DNA of 64,000 nucleotides from Apostichopus japonicus (GCF_037975245.1 NC_092565.1:15343499-15407498); one strand, 5' to 3'; counted from the first letter of the stretch, positions 1-13,469 are shown. Numbers and translations: made by a program. The notes: generated by a model not told the origin, from the letters alone.

Positions 1-3000
1 AATAGGAGTGTTATTTCTGAAAATATAAAAAAAAAAAAATGATTACTAGTTAGAGGATAGATTGAGGATTTTAAACTCTGAACAATTACCTGTTCATGAT
101 GTATCAGTCAAGGAAGTGAAGACTCCTAAAGAGCTGTCAGTCACAGTCACTCACTCACACCACACTCTTTGATGTGGCTGTGGTCTAGCACAGCCTCATG
201 CAAACAGTAGGAAAAATGTAGAATGAGTATAATAAGTATAACGTAAAAATAAGATAAGTCATAGAGTGATGAAATAGATGAAACAGGGAAGCAAATTGAC
301 TTACTGACACTGTATTGATTGTTTTTTACCCCTCTATCATAGCTTTAATGGCTAAAAAACAACCCATCTGTGTAATCATGAAAATTGTTCCAAAATTTGT
401 GAAAACAGTTGCAAAATCCCAAATTTACAACCTCAGCAGGTTGTAAGATAAACATATGGTACCAAATAAAGTACATGATTTCAAAGGAGGCAGGTTAGAT
501 AGCCCTGAGCAAAGTTCATCAAACATAGCCAATTGCAACTTTCATGTACATTCAGTATTTATGTATGTATGTAGGAAGTGAAATGAGTGCCACTCAGTAT
601 GCAAAATGAGGAAGCAACCTGCAGGCATTATATCCCATATATAATAAAGTAAACCCAGTATGTGTCGCAGAAAAAATACAAGAGGACTTGAGAAGGAGAA
701 GGAAATGACACACGAGGCAGTTGATAAAATGTCAGCTCAAAGTGTAAAGTTGAGGATTCAGAGCCCCTCTGCATCCATTGAAATGACTGAAAAAATCCAT
801 CCTGTCAGATTGTTGGAGCCAAAATCACAATTTGCAATGGTAATGAGACTGTTCCATCTTGTACTGTAGAGTAGCCTGCACAGATGTATACAGTAGGAAC
901 ACCTACTGTAGACACCAGTGTACAGTATCTGTACCATACTGTATGTTGGTTATAAACACCTAGACCAGTGTGGATGCACCATGAACTATATATAGTAGGA
1001 ACACCAGTTTATCTACACCATACTGTATGTTAGTTATACTGTAAGCACCTGGCCCTGTGTGTCTGCACCATAAACTACAGTACGAACACCAAGACACCAG
1101 TTTATCTGTACTATACTGTATGTTGGTTATAAACACATAGACCAGTGTGGATGCACCATGAACTATATATAGTAGGGAACACCAGTTTATCTACACCATA
1201 CTTTATATTAGTTATACTGTAAGCACCTGGCCCTGTGTGTCTGCACCTTGAACTACAGTTGGAACACCTAGGAGACACCAGTTTATCTGCACCATAAGTA
1301 TGTTGGTTACAAGCACCTGACCCTGTGTGTCTGCACCATAAACTACAGTAGGAACACCAAGATACCAGTTTATCTGCACCATACTGTATACAGTAGGATC
1401 ACTGATTACAATCACATGACCTTTAATCACAACATAGTGCATACCCATAGATGCATCCTGTCAATACAAGTTTCTTCCTTCATTATTGGCAGATCCTCTG
1501 ATCAAACAGCCTCCGCACTCTACTCTAGAGTTACATCAATTACATTTAAATGTATTTTTAAGGACTTTTCCTGGTCATCCTTTGGACCACCTGTACCTGA
1601 AATTAGGTTGTCCTAAGGTTACTCAGCACCCAGATATATTTGTATTCTGTGAATTGAAATTTGCATTGCGGCATCGTTCTTTGAACAGTCCGGTATTGTC
1701 TCTTGTTTCTATGCACACCCCTTTAGAGCTTTCATTTGACATTTATAAGATGAGTGTTTTAATGATCTCTTGACGTTACCCCTGTCAGTTGATTGTGACA
1801 CATATTATATAACTTCCTACACCTAACTTTTAATTATTGCTCTCATAGAAAATGAAAGCAAACTGAAAATTGACAAACATTATATATCATTTCCTACACT
1901 TAACTGTTTGTTATCGCTCTCATAGCATGAAAGCAAAATGAAAAGTCTGAAATATTACAGAACAGATGAACAACTATTTATTAATCTAACTATTATAACA
2001 ACTTGTAATAGCTTATCAATTTATTGGAATTAAGTCAATAAAAAAATATGAACCCAATAAACTAATATCTGTCCCTTTTTTTTCTTTCGTTCTTCACTCT
2101 TTGTACTCTTTTGTGTTCACTTCCTTCCCCATACAGTACAGTACAGTATTTATCAAATCAACAAATACCATGATCTTGTAGCCTCAAGCACTATACTGTA
2201 CATGTATCAGTAATGTAATATCACAGTAGTGATATCACTATCTGAAACTTGAAACAAGCTGTTGTGTGTCTGTGAATAGTGATTACCCGTCATGCACTAG
2301 TAGCAATGTTAGACAAAATTGTCACATTGAATTAAGGTCTGAAAAGACTTGACAAATTCAACTGAGGCGTAGCATGAACAATTTAACAGTGACTGCAGTA
2401 TTTGTATTCAATTGCAACCCAGTAACAGTATTACAGGGAGTTGTAAATATTACAAGAACTAACAGCAGCTTGAAGAGTATTACAGTATAAGCATTGCATT
2501 TTATCATTAATGAATAGCATACAGTAAGCAAGTAGCAGCATTAATAATGCTTTAATGCTATCAGTTTCATTAGAAATGGTAGTTACTGTTCAGTGTATCA
2601 TGATATCTAGCAGCAGCCGACAACATAACATTGACAACATACTGGTACAGGGATTCCTGCATTCCCTTACATATCTGGACTACTAAGTACAATCAATAGT
2701 AAAACATGGCTCTTTGATATGAAGTCCACCAATGGGACCTGTTTTTTTTTTCCAATTGGATTTTATAGTGTTAAGCAGAGCAATAGCTTTGATATAATCA
2801 CTTACCACTATGTGTCATCATTAAAAGTGCTTTTACCTACAGTATGTGGCAAATACGAAAGTTCTAATTTTTTAAAGCGTAATTTTGCGCCACTCTGTCT
2901 GGATATGTTTACTAAAAAAAAGCTGTTTCATGCCTTCTTCTGATAACTTCCTGGCTTTTTTGTAAATCACTGTATTTGTCCTATGCCCAGTAAAAACAAA

Positions 3001-4209
3001 ACATATTGCAATGATACCTAGGATCTGTGTATACTGTATTGATCCAATACTTGAGGAAGTAATTGTTCCATTGTTTGTAAATGAGCAAGCAAACTTACTT
3101 GGTAAGCCTGAGTTTGATGCAATAAGTCTGAAAGAAACCGTACCACTAAAGGTCACACAATTTTGACCATGCATGCATACTGTACATATTTAACTATGGA
3201 AAGCAATTTGCTATTTTTGTACACTCTTACTCTAGTTGTGCTGCATGAAGCAATAGGTACTTGATTCCAAAATTCCCAAACTTGCTGGTTTGGATATTGG
3301 TAAGCAAAAGATGTGTGGATCGCTTCATACGAAATACTTAACCAAACGACTGCAGGAAACATCCAGATTATCCATAAATTGTGTTGTTAATACTTTATAT
3401 AGTCAATACTCAGATTAGCCTGGTCTAGATATATAGGTATTTATGTAGCCAGAAAGGAACAGATAATTTTGCACAAAATGATTCAATGCGACAACAGCAC
3501 AATGATTCTGCAGTTTGGCATTTTGCAATTCCAAGTGTATAAAACACATGTGTACACTCTTCCTGCTATGTACATAATTTCTGTGAATTGAAATCAAGCA
3601 TTAACACCTCCAACAATAGCTGTTGAGTTTGGTCTGTATGCAGCTCTCTGCATGGTCAAGTTCACTTTGATTGAGTTGTCAGCATATAAGCCATGTACAG
3701 AGTGATACATCACACAATTTGTGCTGTTCAATAACAGTGCACTGATTTCCAGTTCATATCAACAGTGGGTAATGTGTGTTACCTGTAATGCATAGCCTAC
3801 AGTACAGGTTGCCATTACCATGAAGTACAGAATTTCCACATTCTTGATGTAATATTTGGAGAATTAACAGTGAGTTCACTCAGGGAAAGTTGGTTATTAC
3901 AGAAACCAAAGTAAGAAGCTCCAGCATACTGTACATAGAACAACAGATCCAACATACAAAACAGAGCTGTGTCAAAAACAAAAACAAAATTGATGAAAAA
4001 AAACTTCTAAGTCACCAAAACGAATATAAGATATGACAATTACGTGTAAATCACTGCAAAACTGAGACACCACTGTGGTGACGTTACAACATGTGCATGA
4101 ATGTTGTGTGTGATGTTTTCTTCATATTTGGAATGAATTATGCTTTTCAACTGACTATATCTCTCATTCTTTTGGGTTTGGTTTGGACCCTAATTGTTCC
4201 TTCACTTAC
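1..4209. other. Probable attractin intron, no exon recognised
   Basis: This lies downstream of attractin exon 2 on the minus strand, so it is probably intron. The next exon should complete the CUB domain; I searched the minus strand by eye for its Trp-Asp-His and Tyr-Val-Tyr-Asp-Gly region and did not find it. The stretch holds an AT-rich background, a minisatellite at about 880-1400 and a plus-strand open frame of 95 codons at 1486-1773 that resembles no family I know. Confidence 0.5.
880..1400. repeat. Minisatellite with two-unit higher-order period
   Basis: Degenerate tandem units of about 80-90 bp share a core running from CACCAGTTTATCTGCACCAT through TACTGTATGTTGGTTAT. Alternate units are more alike: the stretch that reads ACCAGTGTGGATGCACCATG near 961 recurs near 1140, about 178 bp later. 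This suggests two unit types amplified as a pair. It lies in a probable intron of the attractin gene. Confidence 0.8.
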
Positions 4210-4296
4210 CTTTGACTGTCAATTAACCAAGAACACTTGTGGGACGTTTTGTAATTTGCTGGAGACTCCAGGATGTGTCCTGATGTTTCCACCAGC
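4210..4296 (-). CDS. ATRN: Attractin-like exon 2 (start of CUB domain)
   Basis: On the minus strand a pyrimidine-rich stretch ending TTGCAG precedes 87 coding bases and a GTAAGT donor. The phase (1 + 28 codons + 2) joins exactly to the exon at 10538-10734. The peptide ends ANYKTSHKCSWLIDSQ, and across the joint it reads CGGRARLVETSGHI. In attractins the EGF module ends in a Cys-Gly-Gly-Arg motif and leads into a CUB domain with a similar Asn-Tyr-Lys...Lys-Cys-Thr-Trp-Leu-Ile start, so the order, Cys-Trp pair and spacing agree. The exon is too short to stand alone; identification rests on the match together with both splice sites and phase. ATRN and ATRNL1 cannot be told apart here. Confidence 0.8.
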
Positions 4297-4414
4297 CTGC
4301 AACAGGGAAGAGAGACAAGCATAAAATTAGAAAATGTAACTAAAGTAATACAAGATGCTTAAGGAATTAGCAACATGAAAGACTTTGGCCGAGACATAAA
4401 TTCTAATCACAAAG

Positions 4415-4783
4415 CAGTGGCCGACTAGGGGTATTGGTCAGGGGGGGTCGAGAATGGTCTGTAGGGGCGCTTTCCACAATATCTAAGCGGAGCGCCAACA
4501 CAGGTTGGCGCGGAGCGTACAGAAATTTCTTGAGTAAAGATACTCCCTTGATCGCAGGAAATAACCCTTTCCAGGCCTCGCTAATATGCAGATATACGAA
4601 GAATAAATAGGTGTCAATGCCAACAAAACGTGACAAATGTCAATAGGTATATGAGAGCGCAATTAAAAAGTCAATAATCGCAAATAAGTTAAAAGCTAAA
4701 AAGGGCGCCAACAGTCCATTTGAGTCCGTCAGGGGGGCATTCGCGCCCCCCCCCTGACTGTATGGACGTTCCGCCAAGTGCTG
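4415..4783 (-). mobile_element. hAT-like MITE, 384-bp family, older copy
   Basis: This is an inverted-orientation relative of the elements at 14607-14990 and 54113-54496, sharing the termini, a G-run and the AAGCGGAGCGCCA / TGGCGCGGAGCGTAC core. The ends read CAGTGGCCG and CCGCCAAGTGCTG, both decayed. The flanks TCACAAAG (4407-4414) and TCACAATG (4784-4791) match at 7 of 8 bases, as expected for an old 8-bp target duplication. It encodes no transposase. It lies in attractin intron 1. Confidence 0.85.
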
Positions 4784-4791
4784 TCACAATG

Positions 4792-7700
4792 ATTTGTAAC
4801 ATATTGGATGAGCAAGTTATTAAGTACAGACCACCACACCAGCAGAAGGGCCAGTCCTGAATAATATTGAAAATATCTGTCTTATAGGTCACAACATCCT
4901 GAAGGTCTAACAGACCTTCTGCTTCCACAACATTGATTGATTGAACTCAACATGAGCAGCATTTTGTGGAATGCAATTACGAATTCGTGAATGTTCAATG
5001 TAAACACACTGCAGTATGTCCTGATACTTGCAATGGGGTTAAGTTAAAAAAAGCAAGCCCATGTACAGGCAGCCCCCATCCCATCTGCCCGTAGTCCTCC
5101 CTCCACCTCCCTCCCTCATTCCAAACATCATTGCTGATATTCCTTCGGTACTTCAGCAGTCATAGCTGCATGAAATCTCTATTTCTATGACACAAGAAGA
5201 CAAAGATGTGAAAGAGAGCAGCAAATGTCAGAAGACAGAAGTACTGTTTGTTTCTCAAAACTCACAAGCTGCAATTGTGACTTACAGGCAGGCAGACAGA
5301 CAGACAGACAAACATTAAATTTAATTTTAAACAAGTTACACTGGTCAGAGTAAAATCCTACCCATTGCTACATGCCACAGCAGGTATTTTAACTCCAAAC
5401 CTTTCTTCATACTTATATATAAGACTACCATATCTCTCTCTCTTGCAATGTTAACTAATATGACTATGTTCTCCTGACCACTGGGTTAATAAACAGGCTT
5501 GAACTTTATCCAACATTTGATTCCATTTCTATACTTGTTCGGATTTCCCACAGGACGAACTTTCAACCATTCCTCAGAAATTGTTGGCCTTACTTCCTAA
5601 TTACAGGTTAATTCTTGAATGACTAGCCCTTATAACTTCCTGGCTCTTAAATAATCACAAACACTAGCATTACATCAAGCTAACACAGCATTAAGCTTGA
5701 ACACAAGTTATTTTTACCAAACCTTGAGCACAGTATTGCAGATCATACAAATATACACTGTTTGGTATTTTGTACACAGCAACCACATATATTCCTAACA
5801 ATAAATTGAAGTGAGATTCTTACATTAATTATATGATCCACGATACAAAGCAGTAGACGTCACAAAGTCTTTAGAGAATTTCATAATATACCTTTTTTTG
5901 TTAAATTCTACTCCATTAAGATTGGCTTCTTCTAACAAAGTGAGTGCAGTACAGTAAGGTTTCATGATAAATCATTGTAAATACATTGCTAAAGTTAATT
6001 TCTAACATGCTTAATCCTCAAAACAAGTTAACTTAAATACACGAATACCAAATTTAATAATTACTTGATAACGATATTCAATACTGCGGGAACATAACCT
6101 GCACAAGGGAAATTACACAATAACAATTGAGTAACAGCACACACTTGCTACTAAATGCAAGGTAGCTGATCAAAAAGACACATCATAACAGGATGCAAGA
6201 CTTTCAAATCCCAAACTTTGCAAAGTCTTGAGAATTAAGAGTGGTTTTTAGTAATTTAAAGAAATTAATGACAAGATCAGCATTTATTTACACAATTTTG
6301 GTTTCCATGTTTATACTCACTGGACAAACCATGATGTCTGAGAAATAATTTAATTGCTTTCATATTAAAATTAAAATATCAACATAAGAGCTAACAATCT
6401 GTTGTTTTCTACTGGTAGAACTTAATTGATGTATATCATGAGCTTTTAATCTCAATATTTGCCAAACCAGTCTAAATGATATCACAATATTTGAACTCAC
6501 AACTTGAATACAAAGCAAGAGATTTACAATTAATAAAGTCAAAGTAATATTGTATAATGAATCATGTCAGATTTTGGTGGGAACAAAATGAAACTTAGTA
6601 ATTTTATTTTACCACATTAGCAAGATGACATAATAACTTCATTTGAACTGATTGTGAAGCTTTCTAACTGAAGTGTTAATTGCTTTTAGATTTCACTTCT
6701 TATTATACATTGGTTGAATCATGGATTGTCAAAAGTAAGATGTCTGTCTCTTCTCAACACTGATGTTTTGACCTAAGCTGAAAGCATATATATACACACA
6801 TCACCATTCCATAGACTTCTTTACATTACTGAACTTTGACACAAATCATGTTTGTTTTCTTCAACCTCAGACATGTACAATAATGACAGGGTTATAGTGA
6901 TAGTTAGAACCTTTCTTATAGCACAGAAAGCTACTACCATTATACATGTCATGAACCAGTATGTCTGTGAGGAGTTGGAACTTCATATTAAGTTAGCTGT
7001 ACTTAACACAGAATGACTACCAAAACAGGTCGCATTTAACAAAAGAATGTCTGAGAGAAGTTTCTACATTTGTGATAAGATGTACTTAACCCAGAAAATC
7101 AAACAAAACCGGGTCCCATTTAATCAAGAAATTTTTGAGTTGAATTTCCACATACTAAGTTAGATGTACTTAACGCAGAATGACGCCCAAACCGGGTTAC
7201 AATTAAGCCAAATAGTTTCTTCGTGGTGTTCCTACACACTAAGTGAGATATTACTGTATAATATATAATTCTCTTTCTGTAATATAATCCAGACTAGCTT
7301 GAAAGCAGAATGTACCCATGTAAGAATCATGAAAGAATTCAGAGACCATTAATTGCAATTTAGTAAAGATCAGAGTATATATTAAGAGTGTCATCAGCTA
7401 GCCAATCATTTGTCCTTGGTAACATTTTAATATATTAGATTTAGTAAAGTGATCATTTTATGTTAGGATAGCAGTATCATTTGAAGAATTCTTTCTGTGT
7501 TAATACTAGAAGTGCACCATGTTGTATAGTGAAACTGCTAACATGTGTCAGTCTTGAGGGTGCGCCTTCTAAGTAAAGGGCAATCTATTCTTCCTGTTGG
7601 TTGTTAATTATTACATATACAACAGTACAGTACTGTGCATACAGCAGTCTCTAGCCATACATAACACACTGCATCATCCTATTTATATAAACACACATGA

Positions 7701-10033
7701 CTTCAAGATAGATATCTTCTTTCCTCCTGTACACAACTGTACTGTACACAGTCCAAAGTTCTCTTTGCACCAGAGTGCTAGGCTAAGCCTGGTACTATCA
7801 ATGTTGGCTGTCAACAAAGAATAGAGGTGGTGACTCGCTATGTTTTGCCAGCAAGAGCAGAGTTTTGTGCTCAAAGTAGCACAGCACAGACCTTGGATCA
7901 CTTTGATGACAAACCTTTACAGAAGTTGTACACGAGTTACACTGAGAAAGGATTAATATATTTAGAACATATATTAGAACTTTTTACTTTGATGGAAATA
8001 CTGTATTAGCATACCTGTACGCACATGCTACAATGTCATTTCTCCTGACAGAGAATTTAAAAACTTGACATACTTTTACAATAACATACTGCACAATACA
8101 ATACATAAGTTACAGTTTCGTTTTTCTATTTGGGAATTTCCTCATGGAAGTTCCTCATATCCCATCTACAAGATGACTTCAGCCCAATTGATCTGGCTAA
8201 AACAGCTGCATGTTGGATACAATCTTTGTACTGTACAATACTGTACCATTAGATACCAACAGACATGGCTGTGAAATTTCCCAATTTACAGGGATCAAAC
8301 CAATCCCTGAAAATGTTGAATCTTGAACATCACAGAAAAGAGAATTAAGGCAACCAGTATCTCTTAATTAAACCAAGTGCTACAAAGACTGCAATATAAG
8401 TTAAATCTACAATGCTCTTCCTTAAAAATGCCTTTATTGTGCTTAAGTCTTGTTCCAGGTCTTGATGTATACCAACATGAAAATTAAGAATCTTACAATT
8501 TCTTCTGTCAAAGTGCCATTTTGAATAAATGAGCGTAATTTATCAATTCAAATATATGCATTAGTCACAAAATAAACTGGATTCAGATATTTTATCACAG
8601 ACAGTCAGTTTTGCTGGGCAATTTTGCTGGTTTAGGATACTAACTTTGTGCAAGTATGTACTACTGCAGTTTGTGTAAGATGTGGTTCATGTCTGTAACT
8701 GTCTACATAAATTTCTGTTCAAGTTTAAAATGACAGAGCAGACTATTTACATAAAATGATCCTCACATATTCCATTCTAAATTTATGTTTATTTTCAATC
8801 CTATTTTAGCAGATTTATTGCACTGTTCTCAGATAAATGTCAACAGAATATCCTGCGTTAAATTCAAGCAATTGAACACTGTTGATGCATAAACGCACTG
8901 TCTACTGTACACCATTTACACAAAACTGGAGGGGGAAAAATGGTCATTTCCAAAGTCTAAGAACTGTGTGACTGCGACAAATTGCAGGTTTCCAAGCTTA
9001 CTCAAATTCCTGTCCAGTCTCTACATGATTACAGGCACAGACATACACTATGAGCACCAAACTATGTAGTTTTAAACATGTAATGATCCACTTCACAACT
9101 TATTATTAAAACAAAGTCACAAGGTGTATATATGTAGCACCTGTTGATTGGAAGAGTGCTCAGTAGCCACTTGCATTCATATGCCTGGTAGACCAATTAC
9201 TGAAAAATGGCTTGCTCTGCTACAAAAACATTAAATTTAATAGAGGTACTTAAAGAGGTTAAATCTGTGATAGTCATTACTCTAGTGAACTTAATGCTGC
9301 TAGTCATAGTGGTTGCGTAAAGCACCTAGACCAACATATGGTTTAATGTACAGTTATGAAAAGGAAATGTCCAGCCGCCTGCTCGCAAATGCATTTCGGA
9401 TACACTTTGAACGTGAACCATTAGTCAACAGAGGAAGGACACTGTCTTGATCTCCTTGGCAATTAGATTTTCCATTTTTTGTCTTTGTGGATGGGTTTAA
9501 ACATGGGGAAAAGAACCATGTCATAATTCTGTGCCTTATTATTAAACATTAGGTTACTCATTAGTGTGGGGGAATTGATTCACACCATTGAGATTGCTAT
9601 CGTTTTTCTCATGTTTCAAGAATGCATAATGCGATCATATTTATTCTAGGATTCTCGCAAGGAAGTTGCATATCATATTTTTGCGAAGGCTTAGCCTACA
9701 TCATGTATTCATTCTGATATTAGTTGAATTGCTTCTTTCTTCAACATGTTCAAAGATTGATCTGTGCTAAATAATATGCTTAAGAGTACTGATACTAAAT
9801 ATCATCTTCAAATTTCTTTGATGGGCTTGATATTTCCCTTGAATCTTATATTACACAATTAGCCTAGACATTGCCACCAAGCCTCATTCAGTCATTAGCC
9901 TATTTGCAATGCCTTAGTGCTTGGTACAAACATGTTATCTTCATCATTCAAGCCACTGATTTCCAATAATTAAGTTAGCCCTAACTTAAGAAAAGGTACG
10001 TCTACTAAACCCATGATTGATCACCTTATAACA
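4792..10033. other. Attractin intron 1, nothing coding seen
   Basis: About 5.2 kb of AT-rich intron lies between the two attractin exons and holds no recognisable gene. All open frames are under 80 codons and unlike known families. Short palindromic TACTGTA/TACAGTA motifs recur here and to the left. Confidence 0.6.
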
Positions 10034-10363
10034 CAGGGATTCCCTAACTGGGGTGTGTGAACCCCCAGGGGGTGTTTGAGTCTATCCCAGGGGGTTTGTG
10101 AGACATTTCTGAAGTTCAAAACTACAGTACTTTTCATTGAATGTACAAAAGTTGTACTTATCGAAAAACTCTTTTTGCGTTCCATACAATATGTTGCCAT
10201 AGTAGTACCTTACCATGCATGTGATACTTGAGTTTTTACAAAGAACTGTTATGCGTATTATGATAAAATAATGACTCAGAATGTGTCTCAAAAAGTTGGG
10301 GGTTCATGGACAACTATGACATCCACAGGGGGTTCATGGGGGGATAAAGTGAGGGAAACCCTG
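10034..10363. mobile_element. Putative hAT-type MITE
   Basis: The ends are CAGGGATTCCCTAACTGGGG on the left and AGGGAAACCCTG on the right. They are imperfect inverted repeats of a form common at hAT termini, with G-rich subterminal stretches on both sides. The flanking octamers (TTATAACA and ACCTAACA) agree at only 5 of 8 positions, so no clean target duplication is seen. No coding capacity. Confidence 0.5.
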
Positions 10364-10537
10364 ACCTAACAGTAACAGATCTTTAAGTTAGTATCTGTAT
10401 GTTACTGTGCTACTTACTAGAATATAGGAACTTATAGTACCTTGTTTGCATGGTTAGCATATTAGGTTTAGGCCTAGCATTGCCTAGGGAGCTTCAACTA
10501 AGTGACAGTTAGCCCTCATCCCAAGTGGTGGTCTTAC

Positions 10538-10734
10538 CTAGCCCTTCCCCCACAATGGTCACAATTTTCGCCTTGCCAACCATCGTAACACACACACTCT
10601 TCTGTGAGAGAGTCACAGTATCCATTCACACAGTTGAGTTCCCTACTGCAAGCAGCACAGCTCAAATCAGGTTGAAAGACTGTTAGTGTTAATATATAAA
10701 TGAAAACACAGAGGTAGGTTCGTGATGCGTTCAT
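10538..10734 (-). CDS. ATRN: Attractin-like exon 1 (signal peptide and EGF-like module)
   Basis: The first coding exon starts at the ATG complementary to 10732-10734 and ends at a GTAAGA donor. Residues 1 to about 28 (from MNASRTYL through TLTVFQPDLSCA) form a signal peptide with a hydrophobic core. It is followed by an EGF-like module with six closely spaced cysteines ending GWQGENCDHCGGRA. An upstream in-frame ATG at 10788 would put 18 more residues before the signal, so I prefer the internal start. Attractins are large membrane glycoproteins (EGF, CUB, kelch, C-type lectin and PSI/laminin-EGF modules) acting in pigmentation, myelination and receptor turnover. Only the first two exons are inside the window; intron 1 is about 6.2 kb. 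Confidence 0.8.
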
Positions 10735-11693
10735 CCTAAATTTCGATTTAGCTGACAAAAAAAGCAAGTTAAAGATATTCCAAAACATATTCAGTCTTTC
10801 GCTATTGTCAAATTTTTATAGACTGACTGATCCGTGATTGAAAATGAGGTTAATCCTATGTTTTGCCGTTCTTGACAACGTTACACTCTCGATACAGCTG
10901 CTCGACGTAGTTCCGACCTAGGCCTACCGATTCAATATGTACCGTACCGCTTCTAATTTGTGTATAACAGCCCCAATATACATGAGGTACGGAACAACAG
11001 AGAAATACGCAATTAATAGTACTATAGTCATCATGGCAGGTTGCTGTGATATAAGGTATGCAAATATATCGATATGCTGATGACGTCACCATAATAAGGT
11101 TACTTGCTGCATCATTTAGGTGGTTTCGCAAACACCTAAGTTAGGTACGTGTGAAACCACCAAAATGATGCTGCAAATTAGGCAATTAACCTAACTTTCT
11201 GGCCTCAGCAAGGCTGAGACAAACTGGGGGAAACCGAAAGTGTTAGAAATCCTTGGTCCGAGTGCTCTATTCTTTGGCAGGAGGTTATAATGTTTTTCGT
11301 TTTTTAATGGTTTTACGTTGAATATTTGGAATTTTATGGCTAAAACTTTGATTTCCCCTCGGATGCCAGATGAGAAGGAAAGGGGGAAGTGGATGCCACT
11401 GCTCAATTGGGGATCGTTGGAGGATCCTACCTCCGTCTTCTTTTGGAATATTGTATTTTAAAGACTATTTTCCCAAATATGCCGCATTGAAGTATATAGA
11501 GAGGTCACTATGCTCAAACCGCTGAGAGAACATTTGCATTCTTTCTCTTTGTAACATTATCCTAATTTTCTGATATCAATTCGTAAGGTTCGGAACTCCG
11601 GGAACGTACGTGAGTGCAAAATGTCGGCATTTTCAGCTTGCAAAAGTTTGAGGACAATAGTATATATGACCTCAACTAAAAGTTGTTTGTATT

Positions 11694-12000
11694 CAGTGGC
11701 GTATCCAGGATTTTCTAACCCGGGGGGCGCGAATTACTACCTAAGCGGAGCGCCACCATCGGTTGGCGCGCAGCGTACAAGAAAATTTCTGGTTTTGATA
11801 CCCCCCAGATCACCGGAAATGACACTTCTCGGGCTTGAAAATGACCAACCAGATGTACACTTTTGCCTGAGAACCAAGTATTTCCCAATAGTTTATTTCC
11901 CCATCCATAACCTTTTTGAAGATTGTCACCAGTCACACATCATGTTCGACCTCATCGCATCTCCTGTGGGTCATTGCTTTTTGTAGGTGATTCTACGTCG
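11694..12000 (+). mobile_element. hAT-like MITE fragment
   Basis: It starts CAGTGGCGTATCCAGG at about 11697, then has a G-run and the CTAAGCGGAGCGCCACC / GGTTGGCGCGCAGCGTAC core shared with other elements in this window. The downstream part resembles the body of the element around 15708-15890 (GGCCGGAAA and the following stretch). I could not find the right terminus or a target duplication, so the end given is approximate. Confidence 0.55.
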
Positions 12001-12354
12001 CGGCCCACAGTACCCGACAGCCCCACTTTTGAAGGTGTTAGGCCCATTTTTTTTTCAGAATTTCAAAATTCACATTTCTTGTGATTTAACTCGCTTCAAA
12101 ACATACCCATAATGTTGCAAAAAATTCATCTATGGACAGCCAATACAGAAAAACCTCTTTGAACCCCTAACAGACTAGTCAAAATTGCACGAGTACAGGG
12201 AAGTATGATGAAGAATGTTGGTCAGGAAATTTTCGAAAATTCAGACACAGTTAATTTATTGGTGTACAAATATTGAAACCTCCTATAACGGCTATTATAA
12301 AACTTCGTTGAAGGAAATGAAATACCAGATATTTCCGAAACCGAACACTACGCA

Positions 12355-12815
12355 CATAGGTCAAGGAGGCGGGGGGGGGGGGGCTTACGAAATATTTCTT
12401 TCTGAAAATTCGGGCAATATGCTGAGAATTTTTCGGCACCTATACTGAAAGAAAAATACATTGCAATGATGTAGCTAAAGGAAATGAATAGTTTAAAAAT
12501 TATCTCCTTGGTATAATTAAAATAAAAATCTAAGCTTGGCCGACTAATTCGCCATTACTAATGTAAAAGAGAGTTTTGACATAATTGGACCTCCATGTTT
12601 TTTCTCCATCTACATACTTAGGACAATTCGTTGTTTATGAGCATCCCGCGGTATACTGCGCAACTTTCAGTGACCGTACGGTACATGATGGCATGCGATG
12701 TAATAACCGACGGTTGCTTATATGTTGATCTCGCGCGGAGCGCGCAAAAATGTTGGTTATATTTTCAGGCAAGTCGTTACAGCTCCCCATATCAAATTGG
12801 GCTCCTTCGCCTTTG
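12355..12815 (+). mobile_element. hAT-like MITE, CATAGGCG family
   Basis: The left end is CATAGGTCAAGGAGGC. The right end on the other strand is CAAAGGCGAAGGAGCC. Flanking octamers ACTACGCA (12347-12354) and ACTACACA (12816-12823) match at 7 of 8 bases. Internal stretches such as GCATGCGATGTAATAACC and GGCAAGTCGTTACA are shared with the element at 46589-46979, which has a perfect duplication. The open frames in it (up to about 77 codons) are not transposase-like. Confidence 0.8.
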
Positions 12816-12913
12816 ACTACACACATAGACAGTTTTGAGGCTGTTCATCCTGGAACGCCATTTTAATGCTCACTGATATGATGTGATATCTGCTGTTTGC
12901 TTTACAAATTCGA

Positions 12914-13390
12914 ACAGGCGCGTAGCGAATAATTTGCCAAGGGAGGGGCGAAGCCAGTAGGCAAACTATCTAAGCGTAGCGCCACCACGGGCTGGCGCGA
13001 AGCGTACAAGAAAATTTTTGCCGAAAATGCCTCCCAGACCGCTGGAAATGACACTTCCCATGCCTTGTAAGTTGCATCTAAGCATTTTCTATTTCGAATT
13101 TACTAGCGATATCATAAAAACAATTTGCTCGGGGGGGGGGGGGGCGGTCGCCCATTCCCAAAATGCGTCATGTTCCCCGACGACTCGGTCGAGTTCGAGA
13201 CCAGCCACAGTTGGTTTCATAGCACAATTGTTTAAGGCGTCCATATACACACACACGCGTTATGATAGACCATATATAGTATTTATATAGATACATTAGT
13301 GAGAGAGGAAAAATGGAAACGTCAAAAATGGAGTTGTCGGTGTAAGGGATAGGGTGAGGCGCACGCCCCTTCCGAAATCCTCGATCCGTC
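12914..13390. mobile_element. Remnant hAT-like MITEs
   Basis: A left-type terminus (CAGGCGCGTAGCG, about 12916) leads into another copy of the shared core (about 12967-13016) and a run of 14 G. A right-type terminus at about 13390 reads, on the minus strand, CAGTGACGGATCGAGGATT, a common form of hAT end. I could not pair either end with a matching target duplication, so this may be two partial elements. Confidence 0.5.
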
Positions 13391-13469
13391 ACTGGCTACC
13401 CGGACATGTGTGTATTATAGGGATCATCGCTGTAATGATGTCACTGTTCCTCGTTCTCTTCCCAGTTTC

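Noticed and set aside
1486-1773. 95-codon plus-strand frame as a possible gene or retroelement fragment
   Set aside because: The frame is open and not repetitive, but I recognise no motif and see no convincing splice or start context.
2872-3362. Minus-strand frames as the next attractin exon
   Set aside because: A short acceptor-donor pair exists near 3087-3130, but the peptide does not resemble the CUB domain and lacks the Trp-Asp and Tyr-Asp-Gly signature.
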